DNA of 64,000 nucleotides from Castanea sativa (lineage: Eukaryota > Streptophyta > Magnoliopsida > Fagales > Fagaceae): contig NC_134022.1 of assembly GCF_040712315.1 (NCBI RefSeq), positions 2,232,001-2,296,000 on the forward strand, read 5' to 3'. Each line of letters opens with the position of its first letter. The first letter of the stretch is position 1. The notes beneath the pieces are model-generated. The model had not been told where the DNA came from, searched no databases, and saw only the letters and a program-made list of their open reading frames with translations. This document shows positions 55,981 to 64,000 of the stretch, one piece after another. The position numbers and the translations under genes are program-made.

Positions 55981-57200
55981 AGATTCCCCTCTTTCAACTA
56001 GACTTTTATGTAGTTCAAAAATACCCACATTAATAAAGGGTAATTTCATTTAAAAATAGTTATAAATGTCAAATAACAAATTTCATTTTGAATTTAGAAA
56101 GAGATTTCTTAAAATTTAGGATTTTTTTTTTCTTTATATATATGTATGTATGTATGAGATGAGTTCAAGTTACACCTAGTGTAACTTCACAAGATTTACA
56201 CCTTTTTTGGACCATTAATTACTATTAGATCTAAGGGTCAAAGAACACTCATAGTAATGCCATTATTATTCCCTAGAAAATAGTGATTTAGGCATTAACC
56301 CTTCTTATTAAAGGGGGAAAAAACCACAACATTAACTCTCCGTACTCTTCCATATCATCATCTTCTTCCTCTCATCTTTCTGTTTGCATTATGTACTTTC
56401 AAGCCTCCACCATTCATAAAATGCTCAAGATTAAATTGTAAATCCAAGCTGACTTTATTTTGTTTTAAAATACATGATTACCTTTTGCAAACTCGTTTAT
56501 TATGGAGCAAGTATTGTTTTGCCATTAATTAACCACAGTATATGGTTTGAAAAAAGTTTTTAAAAAATTTCGTCCATTTGAGTTTTGTGTTTTGGCAGTA
56601 CCTTGAGTATATGTCATGAGGATTTTAGAAATACTTAGCCTTAACAATCTTTCTCTAAAACAATTGTTACTTTGGCCATATATTTTAAAATTTTCAAGTG
56701 CCTCAAGAAAATACTGTTAAGAAATCAATGGTGATGGCCTAAGAGTACATAGTGCAAGAAGAAAGTTGTGAGAGAGGATAAGAGGAAGAAGATGATGACG
56801 TGGAGGAGAGTGGAGAATTAATGCTATTTTTTTCCCCTTTAATAAGAATAGTAAATGTCTAAATCACTAATTTTTAGAGAACAATTATTACATTACCATG
56901 TGTATTTTTTTCACCCTTAGATCTAAAAGAAATCAATGGTCTCAAAAAGGTGTAATTCTTGTGAAGTTACACCAGATGTAACTTGAACCCATCTCTCTCT
57001 CTATATGTGTGTGTGTGTGTGTGTGCGTGTGTGTATGTACACTATATATAAAAGAATTCTCTTCTTTCAACTGGACTTTTATGTGGTTTAAAAATACCCT
57101 CATTAATGAAGGGCAACTTTTTTTTGAAATAGAGTCATAAATGTCAAATAACAAATTTCATTTTAAATTCAAAATGAGAATTCCTAAAATTTAGGATTTC
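55975..57200. repeat. Direct ~155-bp repeats flanking a foldback element
   Basis: 55975-56130 and about 57048-57200 are collinear copies (tctttcaactrgacttttatgt, ataaatgtcaaataacaaat, aaaatttaggatttc). Both are preceded by a TA/TG-type microsatellite and tataaaag-a. The offset is about 1074 bp. It reads as an old tandem duplication with a transposon in between. Confidence 0.75.
56156..56995. mobile_element. Foldback element with ~240-bp inverted arms
   Basis: The left arm (56156 to ~56395: gagatgagttcaagttacac, gtgtaacttcacaagattta) and the right arm (~56757 to 56995) are inverted copies with moderate divergence. Between them lies about 360 bp of unrelated AT-rich sequence. The element is inserted in or beside a (TGTA)n/(TG)n microsatellite, so a target duplication cannot be read. 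No transposase. Confidence 0.75.
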
Positions 57201-57267
57201 ATTTCTTAAAGATATTTTTTTAATCAAAAAAGAAAATTCCTTAAGAGATATGCAACTTCCCAAATAT

Positions 57268-58960
57268 TTTTTTTTTTTTTTTTTTGAGAAGAAACCCTAT
57301 TATTCTATTCAAGAAATAACCACATTGGTTAGAATTACAGAGAAAAGATGTGGAGGAACGTTATAAGCACAAATGGCCATAAGCAGCATGTCTAGCAATG
57401 TTAGACTCGCTAACATGTCTAGCAATGTTATAAGCAGTCGAGTTGCCTTGTCTCCAAGTATGAAAAAAACAACATCAGTGAAATTCCTAACAAGAGACTT
57501 AGCCTCTTCAACCAGATGGCCATAAGCAGCAAAAAAAAAACACTTCAGAATTCAGAGCATTGATAGTACATTCTGAATCACCCTCTAAAAAAATGGAAGA
57601 AGCACCAATGTTAAGTGCAAAGTGCAGGGCTTTGACAATTGCAACAACTTCCATAGCTGCCATTGAGTTTGGGAGATAGATTTTTTCTGCCATGGAGGCT
57701 ACGACCAATCCTTTCTCATCTCTAATCACTATCCCAATCCCTGTTGCGTTCTTTTCCTGAAACATAGCTCCATCAAAAATTCACTTTGAGGTGAGAATAA
57801 GGTGGTGGTCAAGAAAGCACGGGTGTGGCTCTAGGGCCACCGCACCCGCACCAGACTCACCTCGATGCGGTGTCCGGCATCTGATGCACCAATTCGCTTT
57901 GTTTATTTTTTTTGATTCGCACCGATTCGGGCCGAAACTGGCCGATTCTCTCCGATTTCGACAGAAATGGGAGCCGATACGATCCGATTCCAACCAAAAA
58001 AGCCACCAAAACAAACTAATACTGTGCAATTCCGACTGATACGGCCATCGAAACAGGCTGAAATGGGCCGCTGGCCGCGATTCTTCTGCTTCATGTGGCC
58101 TTGTGAAAAAAAAAAAAAAAAAAAGAGAGAGAAGGAAGAAGAAGATGAGAAGACACAAAGAAATGGTTAGAACTTAGAAGAGATGAGGAAGAAGAATAAA
58201 GGTTTATAACAAAAGAATATAAATTAAGTAGGTGAGAAAGTCAATTGTTTCACGTGGGTGGGCTTGGAAATTGGAAAATAAGCGAATAAACCTTCTTAGA
58301 AGGTGGATTTTTGTTTACAATTACCAAAAATATTGATTTTATTAAAAACAAATCATAAATAATTTTTTTTAATAATAAACTCTACCCCTTTATTTGAATT
58401 TTTTTATATAAAAATATTAAATTCACTATATAAAAATATTTTTAATAATTTTTTAATTGCCGTACCTTATTTTTTCAAAAATTGACAAATCTTGCACCTG
58501 CACCCGAATCCGAAAACACACCCGGGCTTCATAGGTGGTGGTTTCCATTTAATTCTTTGAGGAACCCGGTTAGTTGAGTCTAGAAGCTTTGGTGGGATGG
58601 CTCTTAAGAAGCTTGCTTGAGTTGCTAAAACATCTAGAATAACTTGATCAATTGGGTAAGATGTGTTGTTAGCTCTAATTGCATTCCTTTGAAACCAGAC
58701 TGTCTAGACCGTGGTAGCAAAAAACTCTAGATCTTTCTCCTCTTTGATTACATGCTGCACAAGTTCTCTTAAGCTCTAAAATTGTTTGAAGGATTGAAAA
58801 TTCCAAATTGGGTCTAGATGAGGGTACAACCAGAGAGCATAGAGAACATCTTTAGAAACAACTTTACAATGATCACAAATATCCTCTCCAAGCACCTTGC
58901 AAAGGACTAGATTTGATTTTGATGGAATGGAATTTTTGATAGTTCTCAAAAAAAAAATAC
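57268..58960 (-). pseudogene. 5'-truncated LINE, minus strand, split by a DNA transposon
   Basis: A T run at 57268-57286 is the A tail. On the minus strand zf-RVT sequence comes first (LGEDICDHCKVVSKDVLYALW near 58880; ATT and WFQRNAIRANNTSYPI near 58690). Near 58560 comes the IKWKPPP linker. After the insertion at 57810-58532 the RNase H continues (FDGAMFQEKNATGIGIVIRD, SMAAMEVVAIVKALHFALNI, FLEGDSECTINALNSEV). The RT and everything upstream are missing. Stops and frameshifts are present. Confidence 0.75.
57810..58532. mobile_element. Non-autonomous DNA transposon nested in the LINE, 10-bp TSD
   Basis: AGGTGGTGGT stands on both sides (57800-57809 and 58533-58542). The ends contain gaaagcacgggtgtgg and, inverted, gaagcccgggtgtg. 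The interior starts with ccgcacccgcaccaga and has many ccgattcg/cggccgaa motifs. The LINE's RNase H sequence resumes after it, which supports these limits. The superfamily is hAT or Mutator by duplication length. Confidence 0.75.
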
Positions 58961-59022
58961 CAAATCTTATTCTGGACTACCATACCCCAAACTCACTTCT
59001 AGATGTCTTGATCATCCGTTTG

Positions 59023-59406
59023 TGTTGGGCTTTGTTGGGCCGATAGGCCCAAGCCGAAGCGCTCATGGACAAGCATTTTGGGGGTCCAGGGGCAATGCCC
59101 TTGGGAAAAAAAATTTGGCCCGTTTTGTAGCCCATTATGTATATATCTTGTTTGCAGGAGGTAAAAAGACGCAATTTTGTTATTAGGGTTTTTTGATGTT
59201 ATAATCGGTTTTGAGAGAGAAAAAGGAACTGTAGCCACACCTTTGTATTTTTCCCTGATAATAGTGAAATCCCTGCAACTCCGTAGACGTAGGCAAATTG
59301 CCAAACCACGTAAATACTGTCTTGTGCGTGTGATTATTTTCTTTGGCGTGTGTTTTCTCTATTTTTCGTTTCTCACAGGTTTAGGAATTCGTGGTAATTC
59401 CCTACA
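59023..59406 (+). mobile_element. Solo Copia LTR (384 bp) with 5-bp TSD
   Basis: Starts TGTTGGGCTTTGTTGGG and ends GGTAATTCCCTACA, flanked by GTTTG on both sides (59018-59022, 59407-59411). Internal landmarks of a plant Copia LTR: ctgataatagtgaaatccc, ctccgtagacgtaggcaaat and accacgtaaatactgtcttg. Confidence 0.85.
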
Positions 59407-59411
59407 GTTTG

Positions 59412-61032
59412 TATATGAGAACTACTGCTCTGAATTATTGTCCTATATAATATAAACTTTATTTTTTAAATTTACAACTACAAGTGAATGGGAGTTATCT
59501 TCAAAACACAACCAAATCATCTCAAACGACTCTCCCTTATCTTATCATTAATTAAGGCTACCCTTATTTTTAAGCAGATATATTTCCTTGAAATTAAGCA
59601 CAAATGACACTTATTTCATTTGAAAGTTCTCACGTTCGGGTCCAACCCTTGGAGCCACTAACCTGTTTAACTAAATGTCATTTTACCAATATATCTATTA
59701 AAATCCTAGTCATATAAACTTATTTTCTTTCCTAGTTTCATTCTCCCAAGCCCCATGGCCGCCTCTCACTCTCAGTCCTCAATCTCACCTTATTTTTTTA
59801 GCCATCATCACCCTTTGTCACTATGCCAAACCATCGTCATCCTTTACTTTTACCTTTACCTTTACCTTTACTTTTATTTATTTTCCTTAACTTAATTGCT
59901 AGGATCTGACATTGGTTGTTGTGGTTTTTTTTTTAATATATAGTGATTAATTATTTGTAATATTAAGCTATGTTTTAGTTTTAAATGATTATTTGTGATT
60001 CAGTTACTTTGTTAGTTTCGAATTATATATTTTGTTTAAATGAATTTATTTGGTTTTTCATAGTTCAAATAAAAAATCTCTTTGATAAAATTTAATAAAA
60101 GAGTTGACATGACTAACCCATTTGATAAACAAGTCATGCTAGGATTAATTGAAAACTCATGAGTTAATACAACACGAACCCAACACACAAATACAAATTG
60201 CAACTTACATTTGTTTAATTTTGTTAACGGAATCTCACTAATTAATTAATACCAACCTGATGGAAGGGGGACAAGCGGAGAATGTCTGAATTTACTATTT
60301 TAGTTCTTGAAAATGAAAAGTTATAAGCTGAGTTTTCAGATGGCCAACCCATGTATCATTTTGACTAGACTAGTCTATCAAAGACCAAATATTTGCATAA
60401 AAGAGCCTTCAATCATGGGGTTTTTTATGTTTTCTTTTTAATGAATTTTGACCAGTCTATCAAAGACTAAATATTTTCCTAATATTGGTTATTAGAAAAC
60501 TATAGCAACTAAAATTGTCCAACATTAATATTATTTGAATTTTACTACCATTTTGGTCGCAAACAAGCAATAAACGTTTGCGTGCAGAGATTTTTTCCCC
60601 CATTAAAATATCCCTGTAAATAAATGTGTTATCTGTGGTCACTTCTTGCATCTAATCTAAATCCTGAATGAGCTAAACATAAATGATTGCTTGACAATTG
60701 AGCACCCAACATAAGTTGTTGAAGACGTACTAGGAAATAATCTTTCAACTCAACTTGTATGGGGTTTTTTATGTTTTGTTTCTTCCATGATATCTTCATC
60801 TATATATACAGTAAGAAGATTACAATTTACCAAAAGGACTAAATTCACTCAGTAGGAATTCTTCTAAGATTTTAAATTGTTACTGCACAACACTAAAAAT
60901 ATATATTGAACTTTGAGAATGAGAAGAGAAGCTCTATAATTTGAATTCCAAAACCCAATTCTAAGGTAATACTTTTCTTACTTAGAATAAAGAAGAGGTA
61001 GTACAGCTTTTTGTTATTGCTAAGTTTAATTT
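59412..61032. other. Intergenic, no gene seen
   Basis: AT-rich. A short (TTTACC)n-like run lies near 59845-59875. Sequence near 60100-60200 resembles the hAT-like element at 828-1386. Confidence 0.45.
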
Positions 61033-62158
61033 GAGAGGGAGAGAAGACTTGGACTACTAGTGAATTGGACCTTATTTACATTCGAACTAAACTTTATTTT
61101 TCATCATATGGACAATTTCATATTGAATTCATATGGATAGAAAATAAACAAGAGAAATGGATTTACAAATTCCAATTCTGCTGCCTATTCCATATACAAT
61201 TCCACATGCATCAAAAACTCAAACTTCAAGGAAGAAAAAAAAGGGGAATTTTATATTACAGTAAAACCATCACTTGGTTGTTTCTTCTTCATGATTACTA
61301 AGCACAGTTTTGATTACAGAAACATCCATTCTTGCTGATTCTTGCTTCACCCATTTGACAACCTTCTCGGCTTCCCTACTAATCTTCTCCTCCTCCTCCA
61401 GTGCCTTCTTCAGCTTCCTTTCTTGTTCTTTAACCGAAAAGGTGCTCAAGTCTGATAAAATCTCATCGTTCTTTTCCCACCTTTTGTCCTCTATGTTTGA
61501 TCCTGAAACCTCATATCTCCTACTCTTCTTTCCACCGTTCTTGTTGGTGGAGAAACAAAAGGTGAATTGGACTACTAGTGAATTGGACTACTAGTGAGAG
61601 GGAGAGAAGACTTGGACTACTAGTGAATTGGACCTTATTTACATTCGAACTAAACTTTATTTTTCATCATATGGACAATTTCATATTGAATTCATATGGA
61701 TAGAAAATAAACAAGAGAAATGGATTTACAAATTCCAATTCTGCTGCCTATTCCATATACAATTCCACATGCATCAAAAACTCAAACTTCAAGGAAGAAA
61801 AAAAAGGGGAATTTTATATTACAGTAAAACCATCACTTGGTTGTTTCTTCTTCATGATTACTAAGCACAGTTTTGATTACAGAAACATCCATTCTTGCTG
61901 ATTCTTGCTTCACCCATTTGACAACCTTCTCGGCTTCCCTACTAATCTTCTCCTCCTCCTCCAGTGCCTTCTTCAGCTTCCTTTCTTGTTCTTTAACCGA
62001 AAAGGTGCTCAAGTCTGATAAAATCTCATCGTTCTTTCCCCACCTTTTGCCCTCTATGTTTGATCCTGAAACCTCATATCTCCTACTCTTCTTTCCACCG
62101 TTCTTGTTGGTGGAGAAACAAAAGCAACAAGCTACTCTTTGTGGAGACTCTGACCCCA
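61033..62158. repeat. Recent 563-bp tandem duplication
   Basis: 61033-61561 and 61596-62124 are almost identical (only single-base changes seen, such as cttttccc/ctttcccc), offset by 563 bp. Between them lie short repeats of gtgaattggactactagt. The unit contains the 3' flank and most of the coding region of the small gene on the minus strand. Confidence 0.95.
61270..61561 (-). pseudogene. 5'-truncated duplicate of the small coiled-coil gene
   Basis: About 97 codons identical or nearly so to the C-terminal part of the gene at 61833-62159. The first ~12 codons, the ATG and the promoter are missing. At the breakpoint (61561) the sequence changes to the gtgaattggacta repeats. Confidence 0.85.
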
Positions 62159-62159
62159 T
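61833..62159 (-). CDS. Small Cys-rich / coiled-coil protein, 108 aa
   Basis: The start is the ATG giving MGSESPQRVACCFCFSTNKN; the frame is open a little further upstream but without an ATG. The protein has a short N-terminus with three close cysteines (CCFC) that might be acylated, a basic stretch (KNGGKKSRR) and a strongly charged helical C-terminal half (VKEQERKLKKALEEEEKISR, then EAEKVVKWVKQESARMDVSV) likely to form a coiled coil. It resembles small uncharacterised plant proteins; I do not recognise a named family. The frame is intact and close to its duplicate, which suggests it is a real gene. Confidence 0.65.
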   Translation of the reverse strand: MGSESPQRVACCFCFSTNKNGGKKSRRYEVSGSNIEGKRWGKNDEILSDLSTFSVKEQERKLKKALEEEEKISREAEKVVKWVKQESARMDVSVIKTVLSNHEEETTK

Positions 62160-62565
62160 TAGCAAACTGATCAGAGTTTTAATCAATCAATAAAAAAATA
62201 AGATAGACCCAGATGTCAAGCTTTGTCCCTTAAAAGCTGTGAGAGTTCTAGAATGGTTATCTATCTGAGGAAGAGGAAACAAAAATGGAACAAGTTTTGT
62301 TGAGATGTGGAGGTGATGAATGATGATGTGTATAACACTATTGGTGGTCATTATCCTCTTATTATTATAGTCTCTCAATTAGCAAATTGCTGAATTGTTG
62401 GGACCCAATGGGTATAATGTTTCAAAATGATGAGATTGGATTCAATGAAAGGCGCATATTCGCTTACTTTGAAGTTGGTGAAGGGTTACATCTATTGCGA
62501 AGTATAATTCTCTTTTTATGTCATTAAATACCAAATCAAGATATTAATTTCATGAAAAAATTATG
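62160..62565. other. Upstream region of the small coiled-coil gene
   Basis: This should contain its promoter and leader. A TATA-like stretch (ctattataataataag on the minus strand) is near 62355-62370. No other feature seen. Confidence 0.4.
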
Positions 62566-62880
62566 AGATTGTTTAACAAATTAAAAAGAACAGTCACCAG
62601 AGAAAATTGTGAGATTGAAGCAATTAATATATACCAGTAAAATTCAAAATATTATTGACTTTTGTATCTAATTTCATTGTAAATATGTTTTTACCACCCT
62701 TCCGTGGGTCATCTGATTAAAGAGATTGTTTAATAAATTAAAAAGAACAGTCACCAAAGAAAATTGTGAGATTGAAGCAATTAATATATACCAGTAAAAT
62801 TCAAAATATTATTGACTTTTATATCTAATTTCATTGTAAATATGTTTTCACCAACCTTCCGTGGGTCATTTGATTAAATA
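62566..62880. repeat. Two tandem copies of a 157-bp unit
   Basis: agattgtttaayaaattaaa starts at 62566 and 62723. The copies continue through agaacagtcaccaragaaaa to cttccgtgggtcat with few differences, so the duplication is fairly recent. Confidence 0.9.
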
Positions 62881-64000
62881 CATTATGTTTTCAGTTAATT
62901 CCTTACAATTTTTTTTTTCCTCTCATATATGTCAGCAAGGCAATGCTTTGGCACATGCTCTTACCCAGAGAGCAAGACGTTCTTTTCCTTTTTTTGTTTG
63001 AAGGAATTTTGTCCCTTCCAACATTTACAAGTTTTAGCAATAAAATAGCTTGGCTTGCTTTTTGGCCAGTTTCTCAAAGAAAAATCCTTATAAATGGATT
63101 TCATTGTAATGTATTATAAAAATAAAAATAAAAATGTATGAGAAAATGTAATTTTTCAAACTCTTGTTTCCTGGACCTAGCTCACAAGGTTGAAGCATGT
63201 AAACTTTCTTATCTCTTTTCTCTATCACTCTATCAAAATGTCTACAACATCTAAGCTTGTGAAGAGAATATGTATTTCAAGTGTTAATTTTTTTCATAAT
63301 TCCAAATTTAGTTCCTATAAGCACATGACCATTGTTATTTTATTCAAACCTACTAAAGTTCTTGATTGTTTTCCACTAATCACTTAAGCATGTGGTCATT
63401 CTGTTCAAATCTACTAAAGAAAATTCATGGTTTTAATAGTTTTATAATATTTTCTTCCTATAACAGATGATATATGAATTTAACGCCTCAACTTGTTATA
63501 GGTTCAATTTGAGGAATTACGGGTAGCTTATATTGTGGAGAAAAGAGATAATCATTCTCCTATAAATAATTAATTAAAAACATATATACTAAAATTCTTG
63601 TAATTCAATTGACATCTTTTAAACCATCGCATACTTTCGGTACGATGATCACTCCACAAGTATAAGTGTTTGTGAGGTGTAGGGGGCAAGAGCTGAATTT
63701 CAAGTCTCTAGGTTGGAGCTTCACACACATATATACTTAAATTAGGCTAGATTTTCAACCGAAATATTTAAGGTTTAAATTTCTATCTTAATTGCTTGAA
63801 TTGAAGATGAATAGATGATAATTATGGACAATGAAATAAAATCAAAAATAAAAATAAGAAGAAGAAGACGTGATAATGATTTATTGTGGGCCTTGAATCA
63901 TTTGTGATGTGATGTGAAGAGCTTCCAAGCCTCAAATGTTTAGGTTAATTGATTGTTGGGAGGATTAAGTTTAGGGATCATTTGATTCTCAAAATAATAA
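62881..64000. other. Intergenic, no gene seen
   Basis: AT-rich. A short repeated phrase (ttattcaaacctactaaag / ctgttcaaatctactaaaga) occurs at about 63340 and 63392. Confidence 0.45.

Noticed and set aside
57791..58170. Overlapping frames on both strands in the nested transposon
   Set aside because: GC-rich simple motifs of the element give long frames on both strands; no domain is seen.
61065..61301. Two identical 78-codon plus-strand frames (also at 61628)
   Set aside because: They are the 3' flank of the minus-strand small gene, repeated by the 563-bp duplication.

Overview
The window is nuclear plant DNA, almost certainly from a woody dicot. It is AT-rich, with intron-containing genes of plant type (RLCK-VII kinase, ATL-type RING-H2 protein, GT4 glycosyltransferase, neprosin-domain exon). 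Between them lie plant LTR retrotransposons, LINEs, MITEs and microsatellites. The style of the Tat-like Gypsy and Copia elements would fit Fagales, but this is a guess and was not tested.

Layout. 0-3 kb: simple repeats, a hAT-like element with an 8-bp target duplication and a long foldback MITE. 3.0-8.65 kb: a nearly full-length but decayed LINE on the minus strand with matching target duplications. 10.7-13.3 kb: the 3' part of a Gypsy-type element carrying a gene antisense to the element. 14.1 kb: a detached 3' end of the glycosyltransferase gene. 15.2-17.6 kb: an orphan last exon of a neprosin-domain gene beside a MITE and three ~600-bp repeats. 19-23 kb: a Copia fragment, a hAT-like element and a deleted LINE. 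23.5-26.9 kb: a RING-H2 gene and an intact GT4 gene in tandem on the minus strand, separated by a duplicated GT4 3' end. 29.66-40.97 kb: a complete 11.3-kb Tat-like Gypsy element with GGAGA target duplications. 42.06-42.87 kb: a Mutator-like non-autonomous element. 43.9-47.3 kb: a five-exon RLCK-VII kinase with a MITE in intron 1. 51.6-59.4 kb: two solo Copia LTRs with target duplications, a truncated Copia gag, a foldback element between direct repeats, and a truncated LINE split by another transposon. 61.0-62.2 kb: a recent 563-bp tandem duplication that copied part of a small cysteine-rich/coiled-coil gene.

Most noteworthy: the Gypsy element contains, between pol and the 3' LTR, an independent antisense gene with a TATA box, three exons, consensus splice sites in matching phase, a PKKKRK nuclear-localisation-like motif and a long coiled coil. 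It also has a 151-bp minisatellite in the same accessory region. The fragment at 11-12 kb carries a diverged copy of the same antisense gene with the first intron at the same place and in the same phase, so the gene has been kept through divergence of the family.

Probable functional host genes: the RING-H2 gene, the GT4 gene, the RLCK gene and the small 108-residue gene. All are on the minus strand. The rest is mostly mobile DNA and its remains. Boundaries of degraded elements are approximate and all family assignments are by eye.
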